A DNA stretch of 64,000 nt, taken from DASVEG01 sp035540495 (GTDB lineage Bacteria > Actinomycetota > Acidimicrobiia > Acidimicrobiales > CADCTF01). Numbering within the stretch: the first letter of the stretch is position 1; the number at the start of each line of letters is the position of its first letter. The stretch covers positions 11,756-75,755 of the forward strand of contig DATLGL010000045.1 of NCBI GenBank assembly GCA_035540495.1, given 5' to 3'. Position numbers and translations under genes: made by a program. A model generated the notes under the pieces. The model had not been told where the DNA came from, made no database searches, and was given only the letters and a program-made list of their open reading frames with translations. This document shows, piece by piece, positions 47,772 to 54,370 of the stretch.

Positions 47772-49499
47772 TCAGCCGAGGGTGACGGTGGAGCGCACGA
47801 CACCGGCGCGCTGGTGGCGCGCGACGAGGTCGACCGTCGCGCCGGCGGGGCCGCGAACGACCCATTCGGCCTTCGCTCGATCGAGCGTGGCATCGGAAGC
47901 AGCACCGAAGCCGCCGAGCATCGCGTTCTTCAACGCCCGCCCGGAGAGCTGAGCGAGTTGCTGCTTCGCATCGGTGCCCACGAGCGTCACCGGCCCTTCG
48001 TCGCCCTCGGGTAGCACGATCTCTGCTTCCACCGGCCGCACGGCCTTGCGGTCGACCGCCTTCTGGGTCACGTTCGTGGGCAGCCATCCTGCGTTCTGCA
48101 CGACCATGCGGATGCGCCACGCGTCGCCACCGAGGTCTTCGACCGACGTCGAGTGCAGCGACAGCTCCGGTGCGATCAGCACGTGCCAGATCGCCCAGTC
48201 GGCATGCGGTGCGACCTCGGCCTCGAGGAGGTGGGGCGGCGGGTTCCGGAAGCAGAATGCGGTGTTCCACCCACCGAGCTCGACCCGACCGAGTTGCGGG
48301 TGGTCGTAGGAGTACCACTCGACGAATCCCTCGCCGCCGAGCTGCTCGTCGCTCCAGGCGAGGAGCTTGAGGTCGTCGTCGAGGGGGTGGTCGAGCCACC
48401 AGTCGATGAACTTCATGTCCTCGATCCCCGCGGCGCGCTGAGGGCTCCAGAACTCGGTCGTCCACGCGTAGACGCCGAGGTGGTCGTAGGCCCAGTCGTC
48501 CGCGACGCCCGTGATGACCTCCTTCGGGTCGTACTTGAAGTCGTGGTACACGCTCACCGCGGGATACCCCGTGAGCTCTGTCGCCTTCTGGCCGATGACC
48601 TTGAACACGCGCAGGTCGAACGTCGGCAGGTGGTCGTCGGCGTGGGTGCCGTACGGCCGCAGGTGCACGCCGGAGTACGTGTGGTACTGGATGAACGCGC
48701 ACACGTTCGGCCGGTCGATCAGGCCCTGCACGACGGCGCGGATCTCCGGCTCCGATGTGGGATACGGGCCGGCGCCGTACTGCTCGCCTTCGGGGCGCCA
48801 CTCGATCGGGTAGTTGCGGTTCATGTCGAGCCCGGCGAGCGCGGGCGCAGGCTTGATGGTGACTCCGTCGAAGTTCTGGATCTCCCCCTCGGTGAGGAGC
48901 CGGTAGTACGGGCCGGTGCCGCTTTCGACGGGGTCTCGCGGCACGAGCAGGCGGTGGTCGGCCGACGACGTCTTCCACGTGCCGTTCGCGTCTTCGATCC
49001 GCATCATGAGGATGCGCCCGTCGCCGTCCATGTCCTGCGCGATGAGCCCGTCCTGCTGATCGGTCAGCGGGTACGGACGAGCCGATGACCGCACGTACCG
49101 CGGCCGCTCCGCCATGGCGAGCTCGGCGCCGTCAGGGCCCATGCGCGGGACGACGTAGAAGGTGCGGGTGTCGACGGCCCGGGTGACCGTGTCGTCCGCG
49201 CCGTACTGCGTCAGCAGCTTGTTGATGAGGTAGAGCGCGGCGGTCGAGCCTGTGAGCTCGGTGGCGTGGATGTTGGCGTCGATCCAGATCGCGGGCTTCT
49301 CGTCATGCGGCCCCGTCGCCGTGTTCGTGATCGTGCACAGCCAGATGTCGCGGTCTTCGTACGACTTCCCGATGCTCGAGAGCTCCATCAGGTCGGGGTA
49401 CGCGGCCGCGAGAGCCTCGAGGATCTCGGTCAGCTCCGGGAACTTGACGAAGCGATCGAAGGGAACGTGGACGCCTGAGGTGGGAGTGTCCGCCGACAT
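47772..49499 (-). CDS. M14 family zinc carboxypeptidase
   Basis: 575 residues from the ATG at 49499. The zinc ligands are the His and Glu of NIHATEL (HxxE) and the His of FIQYHTYSG; the catalytic Glu is in WTTEFWSPQ. RNYPIEW is the usual Asn-Arg substrate-binding motif. A C-terminal beta-rich domain of about 150 residues follows the peptidase. No signal peptide is seen, so it may act in the cytosol. In-frame sequence upstream of 49499 reads through the opposite PLC-like gene and is rejected. A TACCCT hexamer at 49508-49513 lies 8 nt before the ATG. Confidence 0.9.
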   Translation of the reverse strand: MSADTPTSGVHVPFDRFVKFPELTEILEALAAAYPDLMELSSIGKSYEDRDIWLCTITNTATGPHDEKPAIWIDANIHATELTGSTAALYLINKLLTQYGADDTVTRAVDTRTFYVVPRMGPDGAELAMAERPRYVRSSARPYPLTDQQDGLIAQDMDGDGRILMMRIEDANGTWKTSSADHRLLVPRDPVESGTGPYYRLLTEGEIQNFDGVTIKPAPALAGLDMNRNYPIEWRPEGEQYGAGPYPTSEPEIRAVVQGLIDRPNVCAFIQYHTYSGVHLRPYGTHADDHLPTFDLRVFKVIGQKATELTGYPAVSVYHDFKYDPKEVITGVADDWAYDHLGVYAWTTEFWSPQRAAGIEDMKFIDWWLDHPLDDDLKLLAWSDEQLGGEGFVEWYSYDHPQLGRVELGGWNTAFCFRNPPPHLLEAEVAPHADWAIWHVLIAPELSLHSTSVEDLGGDAWRIRMVVQNAGWLPTNVTQKAVDRKAVRPVEAEIVLPEGDEGPVTLVGTDAKQQLAQLSGRALKNAMLGGFGAASDATLDRAKAEWVVRGPAGATVDLVARHQRAGVVRSTVTLG

Positions 49500-49507
49500 G
49501 GGGCGGG

Positions 49508-49513
49508 AGGGTA
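49508..49513 (-). promoter_or_regulatory. -10 element of the M14 gene
   Basis: On the minus strand TACCCT ends 8 nt before the ATG; likely leaderless. Confidence 0.4.
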
Positions 49514-49541
49514 CTCGGGTCGCCGCAGCGAACCCCTGAGG

Positions 49542-50651
49542 ATGAGACGCCCGCCGCTGCTCGCACTGCTCGCCGCCCTCGTGGCTCTGACGGTCGCTCC
49601 GGTCGCGGCATCGGCGTCGTCGGGCACGAAAGGCGGCAAGGGTCCGCTGCGGATGAACCACGTCCAGGCGCGGGGCTCGCACAACTCGACGCACCAGGAC
49701 CACAACGGCTCCCTGCCCGGCGTTCCTCCGTGGGACTACTCGCATCCCGCGCTCGACGTGCAGCTCGAGGAGCAGGGCGTGCGCCAGGTGGAGCTCGATC
49801 TCCACTTCAACTGGGCCCGCGACGACATCGAGGTGTACCACGTGTGGTTCGCGGACGACCGGTCGAGCTGCACGCTGCTGCGCGACTGCCTCGCGCTGAT
49901 CCGGTCGTGGTCGGACGCTCACCCGGGCCACCACCCGCTGCTCGTCCTGCTCGAGCCGAAGGACGGGCCGCTCGAGGACGAGGATCCCTTCACCCGCCCC
50001 TTCGGCACCTACGAGTACCAGCGCCTCGACGAGATCCTGCGGGAGGTCTGGCCGGATCGGGTGGTGACGCCCGACAGCGTCACCGGCCGGGGCACGACGC
50101 TGCGCCAGTCGATCGTCGAGCGCGGGTGGCCGAAGCTGGCCGATGTCCGCCAGCACGTGACGTTCCTCATCGACGGCGACGACCACGGCACCGCGTACAG
50201 CAACGGGTACACGTCGCTCGCGGGCCGCATGTCGTTCGTCCAGGCGCCGGAAGAGTCGCCCGTCGCGGCGTTCGTCGGACGGGGCGGAGGCAGCGGGAAG
50301 TACGACCGCATGAGCAGGCTCGTCGCCCAGGGCTTCATGGTCCGAGACCTCGCCGGCGACCCCCGTGCCGCGCTCGCGGCAGGCGCGCACTACATCAGCA
50401 ACGACACCCCGACGATGAGTGCCTACGACGACGCAGGGATGCGGCCGTCGCGCTGCAACCCGGTGACCACCCTCGACGTGTCGTGCACCGCCGAGGCCAT
50501 CGAGACGCACGCACACCGCGACGGCTACGCGACGAGCGGGACCGTGTCCGGTGACGATCCGGCCGCGGTGATCGGCGACAAGGTCGACCGGCTCGTCGTG
50601 CGGTCGGCCACGGCCGCGGCGGATGCGGTCACGAACGGACGCCAGCCGTAG
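49542..50651 (+). CDS. Secreted PLC-like phosphodiesterase
   Basis: 369 residues. Signal peptide (LLALLAALVALTVAPVAASA), then the PI-PLC-like TIM-barrel start: VQARGSHNSTHQ with the likely catalytic His, RQVELDLHFNW (Glu/Asp metal ligands), VYHVWFADDRSSC, PLLVLLEPKDG. This is the calcium-dependent phosphoinositide phospholipase C-like family found in actinobacteria; the real substrate is not known. SCTAEAIETHAHRDGY near the end may give a further metal or disulfide site. The start ATG lies 42 nt from the divergent M14 start. gpmA follows after 11 nt. Confidence 0.85.
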   Translation: MRRPPLLALLAALVALTVAPVAASASSGTKGGKGPLRMNHVQARGSHNSTHQDHNGSLPGVPPWDYSHPALDVQLEEQGVRQVELDLHFNWARDDIEVYHVWFADDRSSCTLLRDCLALIRSWSDAHPGHHPLLVLLEPKDGPLEDEDPFTRPFGTYEYQRLDEILREVWPDRVVTPDSVTGRGTTLRQSIVERGWPKLADVRQHVTFLIDGDDHGTAYSNGYTSLAGRMSFVQAPEESPVAAFVGRGGGSGKYDRMSRLVAQGFMVRDLAGDPRAALAAGAHYISNDTPTMSAYDDAGMRPSRCNPVTTLDVSCTAEAIETHAHRDGYATSGTVSGDDPAAVIGDKVDRLVVRSATAAADAVTNGRQP

Positions 50652-50654
50652 ATT
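50649..50654 (+). promoter_or_regulatory. -10-like element for gpmA
   Basis: TAGATT, formed partly by the stop of the upstream gene, ends 8 nt before the gpmA ATG. gpmA may instead be read through from upstream. Confidence 0.3.
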
Positions 50655-50662
50655 CCGACGGC

Positions 50663-51442
50663 ATGTACACCCTCGTCCTCCTGCGGCACGGCGAGAGCCA
50701 GTGGAACAAGGCGAACCTCTCGACGGGCTGGCAAGACGTCGACCTCACGGACAAGGGACGGGAGGAGGCGCGTCAGGGTGGGCGGCTGATGGCCGACGCC
50801 GGGCTGCGGCCTGACGTCCTCCACACGTCGCTGCAGAAGAGGGCGATCCGAACCGCGCAGCTCGCCCTGAGCGAGATGGACCTCGACTGGATCCCCGTGA
50901 AGCGGAGCTGGCGGCTCAACGAGCGCCACTACGGCGACCTCGAGGGCAAGAACAAGACCGAGACGGCGGAGAAGTACGGCGAGGAGCAGTTCAAGATCTG
51001 GCGGCGTTCGTACGACACCCCGCCTCCGCCGTTGGATCTCGACGACGAGCGCCACCCCCGCTTCGATGCTCGCTACCGCGACCTCCCGGCCGACGTGCTG
51101 CCCGCGACGGAGTGCCTGAAGGACGTCGTCGCCCGCTTCCTCCCCTACTGGGTGGACGGCATCGTCCCCGACCTGCGGGCTGGAAAGACGGTCCTCGTCG
51201 GCGCCCACGGCAACTCGCTGCGGGCGCTCGTCAAGCACCTCGACGGCATCAGCGACGACGAGATCCCGGGGCTCAACATCCCGACGGGCGTCCCGCTCGT
51301 CTACAACCTCGACGAGTCGCTCACCCCGCAGGGCGAGCGCCTCGACTGGGCCGGTGGGATCCGGGGCCGCTACCTCGGCGACCAGGACGAGGTGAAGGCG
51401 AAGATCGCCTCCGTCGCCGCCCAGGGCACCAAGAAGGATTAG
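50663..51442 (+). CDS. gpmA: 2,3-bisphosphoglycerate-dependent phosphoglycerate mutase
   Basis: 259 residues. Interconverts 3- and 2-phosphoglycerate in glycolysis. The phosphohistidine motif LVLLRHGESQWN is at the N-terminus (His10), the second-His region is VLVGAHGNSLRAL, and LSTGWQDVDLTDKG and RHYGDLEGKNK are hallmarks of the dPGM type. The end is followed by copy 2 of the palindromic repeat. Confidence 0.95.
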   Translation: MYTLVLLRHGESQWNKANLSTGWQDVDLTDKGREEARQGGRLMADAGLRPDVLHTSLQKRAIRTAQLALSEMDLDWIPVKRSWRLNERHYGDLEGKNKTETAEKYGEEQFKIWRRSYDTPPPPLDLDDERHPRFDARYRDLPADVLPATECLKDVVARFLPYWVDGIVPDLRAGKTVLVGAHGNSLRALVKHLDGISDDEIPGLNIPTGVPLVYNLDESLTPQGERLDWAGGIRGRYLGDQDEVKAKIASVAAQGTKKD

Positions 51443-51452
51443 CCCGTTCGAA

Positions 51453-51495
51453 CTGTGAGTAGTTGTTCGAGGTCAGGTCGAACAACTACTCACAG
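51453..51495. repeat. Palindromic repeat element, copy 2
   Basis: Perfect 18-bp arms (CTGTGAGTAGTTGTTCGA and its complement) around a 7-nt loop, between the convergent gpmA and glnB stops. The stem is that of the element at 825-873 apart from one base in the right arm; the loops differ. Confidence 0.8.
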
Positions 51496-51516
51496 AACAC
51501 GAGGGCGGCGGGTGCG

Positions 51517-51858
51517 TCAGACCGCGTCGACGTCCATCTCGCCGGTGCGAACGCGCATGAGACGGTCGACGTCGACGATCCAGACCTTGCCATCGCCGAT
51601 CTTGCCGGTGTGGGCGGAGGCTCGGATCGTGTCCGTCACCTTCTCCGCGTCGTCGATAGCGCAGAGGACCTCGATGCGCAGCTTGGGGACGAGGTCGACG
51701 GTGTACTCCGCGCCCCGGTAGGTCTCGGTGTGGCCGCCTTGGCGGCCGTACCCCTTGACCTCGGTGACGGTGAGCCCCTGGATGCCGATGCCCTTGAGGC
51801 CCTCCTTCACCGAGTCGAGCATGTGCGGCTTGATCACCGCGGTGACGAGCTTGATCAT
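51517..51858 (-). CDS. glnB: Nitrogen regulatory protein P-II (GlnB/GlnK type)
   Basis: 113 residues. The T-loop (about 36-56: GYGRQGGHTETYRGAEY) carries Tyr52, the modified Tyr of the family (Tyr51 in numbering of shorter P-II proteins), followed by VDLVPKLRIEV; TGKIGDGKVWIVDVDRLMRVRTGE is the C-terminal signature. P-II senses 2-oxoglutarate and ATP/ADP and plugs AmtB. It lies 9 nt downstream of amtB in the same transcript, the normal glnK context. Confidence 0.96.
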   Translation of the reverse strand: MIKLVTAVIKPHMLDSVKEGLKGIGIQGLTVTEVKGYGRQGGHTETYRGAEYTVDLVPKLRIEVLCAIDDAEKVTDTIRASAHTGKIGDGKVWIVDVDRLMRVRTGEMDVDAV

Positions 51859-51867
51859 CGGTGCCTC

Positions 51868-53253
51868 CTAGGCGTTGATCGGCGAACGGGTGGACACGAC
51901 CGGGGTGGGCGCACCCTGCGGGGTGACGTCGGCGCCGTAGCCGGCCGCCCCGTGCTCGAGGACGTCGAGGCCCTGCAGCTCCTCTTCCTCCGACACCCGG
52001 AGGCCGATGGTCGCCTTGATCCCGAGGAACAGCAGGCCGGCAGTGACGGCCACGAACGCACCGACCGACACGACACCGATCGCCTGGGCGATCAGCTGGT
52101 CGGCGCCGCCGCCGTAGAAGAGGCCGGCCTTCCAGAAGTCGGTGGTCTCGGTGGCGAAGAGTCCGACGCACAGCGTGCCGAAGGCACCGCAGACGCCGTG
52201 GACGGAGATGGCGCCGACCGGATCGTCGATCTTGATGCGGTCGAAGAACAAGACCGCGGCGACGACGATCACGCCCGAGAGCGAACCGATGACGAGGGCG
52301 CCGATGTTGCTGACGGCCGCGGTACCTGCGGTGATGCCGACGAGGCCGGCGAGCATGCCGTTCGCCGCCATGGCGACATCGGGCTTCCCGGACTTGAACC
52401 AGATGGCGAGCATGGCGAACACCGCACCCGCCGCCGCCGAGAGCGTCGTGGTGAGCGCGATGCCGCCGATCGCGCTGTCGGCCGCCAGCTCCGAGCCCGG
52501 GTTGAACCCGTACCAGCCGACCAGGAGGATGAACGTGCCGAGCACGGCGAACGGGATGTTGTGGGCGGGGATGGCCCGCGGCTTGCCGTCGGGGCCGTAC
52601 TTGCCGATGCGCGGACCGATGATCATCGCCCCCATCAGGGCTGCAACGCCGCCGGTCATGTGAACGATCGTCGACCCGGCGAAATCGTGGAACGGCGTAC
52701 TCATCTGCGACAGCCATCCGCCGCCCCACTGCCAGTGCACGACCACGGGGTAAATCAGGCCGGAGATCACGAGCGAGTAGACGAAGTAGCTCTTGAACTT
52801 CGTCCGCTCGGCCATGGCTCCGGACACGATCGTCGCTGCGGTCGCCGCGAACGCGACCTGGAAGATGAACGACACCGGCAGGGTGAGCGTGCCGATCGTC
52901 GCCGCGCCGTCACCGAGGAACCAGCCCTCGGTGCCGAAGAAGTCGTTGCCGCTGCCGAAGGCGATGGCGTACCCGAAGGCGAAGAACGCGATGGCTCCTC
53001 CGCAGAAGTCCATCAGGTTCTTCATCATGATGTTGGCCACGCTCTTGGCACGCGTGAGTCCTGCTTCGACGAGCGCGAAGCCCGCCTGCATGAAGATCAC
53101 GAGCACCGCGCAGAGCAGCACGAAGACGTTGTCGAGGTTCGTCTGCACGTCGGCCGCCGTCGCCTCTGCCTGTGCCGACGCCGGCACGATCGGCAGGGCG
53201 ACGACGGCGGCTCCGAGCGCACCGAACAGGAGGAGTCGCTTCCTGGAAATCAT
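51868..53253 (-). CDS. amtB: Ammonium transporter AmtB
   Basis: 461 residues. A cleavable signal sequence (LLLFGALGAAVVALPIVPASAQA) precedes eleven transmembrane helices. Family landmarks include DNVFVLLCAVLVIFMQAGFALVEAG, NLMDFCGGAIAFFAFGYA, DFAGSTIVHMTGGVAAL (the pore-lining His) and GVCGAFGTL (second His position). The ATG at 53253 lies 7 nt after TACGGT, with a GlnR-like box above it, so transcription probably depends on an activator under nitrogen limitation. Confidence 0.95.
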   Translation of the reverse strand: MISRKRLLLFGALGAAVVALPIVPASAQAEATAADVQTNLDNVFVLLCAVLVIFMQAGFALVEAGLTRAKSVANIMMKNLMDFCGGAIAFFAFGYAIAFGSGNDFFGTEGWFLGDGAATIGTLTLPVSFIFQVAFAATAATIVSGAMAERTKFKSYFVYSLVISGLIYPVVVHWQWGGGWLSQMSTPFHDFAGSTIVHMTGGVAALMGAMIIGPRIGKYGPDGKPRAIPAHNIPFAVLGTFILLVGWYGFNPGSELAADSAIGGIALTTTLSAAAGAVFAMLAIWFKSGKPDVAMAANGMLAGLVGITAGTAAVSNIGALVIGSLSGVIVVAAVLFFDRIKIDDPVGAISVHGVCGAFGTLCVGLFATETTDFWKAGLFYGGGADQLIAQAIGVVSVGAFVAVTAGLLFLGIKATIGLRVSEEEELQGLDVLEHGAAGYGADVTPQGAPTPVVSTRSPINA

Positions 53254-53260
53254 GCGGCCG

Positions 53261-53266
53261 ACCGTA
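53261..53266 (-). promoter_or_regulatory. -10 element of amtB
   Basis: TACGGT on the minus strand, 7 nt before the ATG; the -35 position is occupied by the GlnR-like box. Confidence 0.5.
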
Positions 53267-53276
53267 CGGAGCGCAT

Positions 53277-53303
53277 GTGACGCAGCCGTTGGCGGGCGGT
53301 TAC
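53277..53303 (-). promoter_or_regulatory. GlnR-like box upstream of amtB
   Basis: Minus strand: GTAAC-N6-CCAAC-N6-GTCAC, three pentamers at exact 11-nt steps. The actinobacterial GlnR consensus is GTnAC-N6-GaAAC-N6-GTnAC-N6-GaAAC; sites one and three match fully, site two at three of five positions, and the fourth (TCCGT) not. Confidence 0.55.
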
Positions 53304-53821
53304 GCGTTGCGCGCAGCTTGCTGACCTCGATCTGACTCGAGCAGGTAGCCCCGGCTGCGCACGGTCTTGATCACGAGGCCCACCGGCGCGATGCGACGGC
53401 GGAGGCGCAACACATGGACGTCGAGGACGTTGCGGTCGGGTGCGCGCCCCTCCCATCCAGCCCTGCTCAGGGTCTCGCGACTGACGACGGCGCCGTAGCG
53501 GTCGAGGAGCGTGCGGAGGAGGCGGGCCTCGACCGGGGGGACCGGGACCCAGCCTCCTCCCGCACGCAGCACACCGTCGTCGTCGAGTCGCCGGGGCAGC
53601 TCCTCGGTCGTCCGGTGTGCGGACGCCCGGTGCTTGAGACCGGCCATCCGAACCTGCACGTCGGCGTCACTCGCGGGAATGCGGATCCAGTCCTCGAGGC
53701 AGTCGCCCGGCTCCGGAGGGCTGTGACCCTCGTCGACGAGCAGCAGGCGCGCCACGCCCAACTCGACCAACTCTTCGCGCCGCCCCCGCTCCGCGGGCCA
53801 TCGCACCAGCACCACGTCCAC
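53300..53821 (-). CDS. OmpR-type winged-helix regulator, GlnR candidate
   Basis: 173 residues from the GTG at 53821 (GTGs at 53815 and 53812 are alternatives). The N-terminal half (LVRWPAERGRREELVELGVARLLLVDE) looks like a degenerate, shortened receiver-like domain without a clear phosphorylation pocket; the C-terminal half is an OmpR/PhoB-type winged helix (VEARLLRTLLDRYGAVVS, RNVLDVHVLRLRRRI, IKTVRSRGYLLE). Orphan regulators of this build include GlnR. It stands immediately upstream of amtB-glnB and its stop overlaps the GlnR-like box, which makes it a candidate nitrogen regulator by context only. Confidence 0.75.
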   Translation of the reverse strand: MDVVLVRWPAERGRREELVELGVARLLLVDEGHSPPEPGDCLEDWIRIPASDADVQVRMAGLKHRASAHRTTEELPRRLDDDGVLRAGGGWVPVPPVEARLLRTLLDRYGAVVSRETLSRAGWEGRAPDRNVLDVHVLRLRRRIAPVGLVIKTVRSRGYLLESDRGQQAARNA

Positions 53822-53885
53822 GAGGCCGAACGTAGGGACGTCGTGTTGCGGGGCTGTTTCCACCACGTGAAGAGGTCCGGAGGTG

Positions 53886-53891
53886 TACCGT
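53886..53891 (+). promoter_or_regulatory. -10 element of the cyclic-nucleotide-binding gene
   Basis: TACCGT, 8 nt before the ATG at 53900; likely leaderless. Confidence 0.45.
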
Positions 53892-53899
53892 GCCCGGCC

Positions 53900-54331
53900 A
53901 TGGCGTGGGGCAAAGACCAGAAGCTCGACCACTTGGCGAACGTGCGGCTGTTCTCCGCGTGCAACCGCAAGGAGCTCGGGCTCATCGGCAAGGCGTCCGA
54001 CGAGATCCAGGTGCCGGCCGGCAAGGTGCTCTGCGAGCAGGGCAAGCCCGGCTTCGAGTTCTACCTGATCCTCGACGGCACCGCCGCGGTGAAGCGCAAC
54101 GGCCGCAAGGTCACGGAGCTCGGCCCAGGAGCCTCGTTCGGCGAGCTCGCGCTGCTCACGCGACTCCCACGCAACGCCACGGTCGAAGCGGCGACCGACA
54201 TGACCCTGCTCGTGCTCGGCCAGCGCGAGTTCTCGGGCCTGCTCGACGAGGTGCCCGGCATCGCGCACAAGCTCCTGTCGTCGATGGCGCAGCGTCTCTA
54301 CGAAGCCGACACCCGCAGCACCTCGCACTGA
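53900..54331 (+). CDS. Cyclic-nucleotide-binding (CAP_ED) domain protein
   Basis: 143 residues comprising one cNMP-binding beta-barrel: VRLFSACNRKELGLIGKASDE, VPAGKVLCEQGKPGFEFYLILDG, then the phosphate-binding cassette GASFGELALLTRLPRNATV (about residues 78-96) with the Glu and Arg that contact the cyclic nucleotide in FGELALL...PRNATV. There is no DNA-binding domain, so it is a sensor or adaptor and not a CRP-type factor. It could be a receiver for the nucleotide made by the cyclase at 40137, which is inference. Only 39 nt separate it from the next gene. Confidence 0.88.
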   Translation: MAWGKDQKLDHLANVRLFSACNRKELGLIGKASDEIQVPAGKVLCEQGKPGFEFYLILDGTAAVKRNGRKVTELGPGASFGELALLTRLPRNATVEAATDMTLLVLGQREFSGLLDEVPGIAHKLLSSMAQRLYEADTRSTSH

Positions 54332-54356
54332 CTCGTAACGCTCCAACGGCGGGGAC

Positions 54357-54362
54357 TACGTT
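54357..54362 (+). promoter_or_regulatory. -10 element of the Fe-S reductase gene
   Basis: TACGTT, 8 nt before the ATG at 54371; likely leaderless. Confidence 0.4.
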
Positions 54363-54370
54363 TCCCGCCC

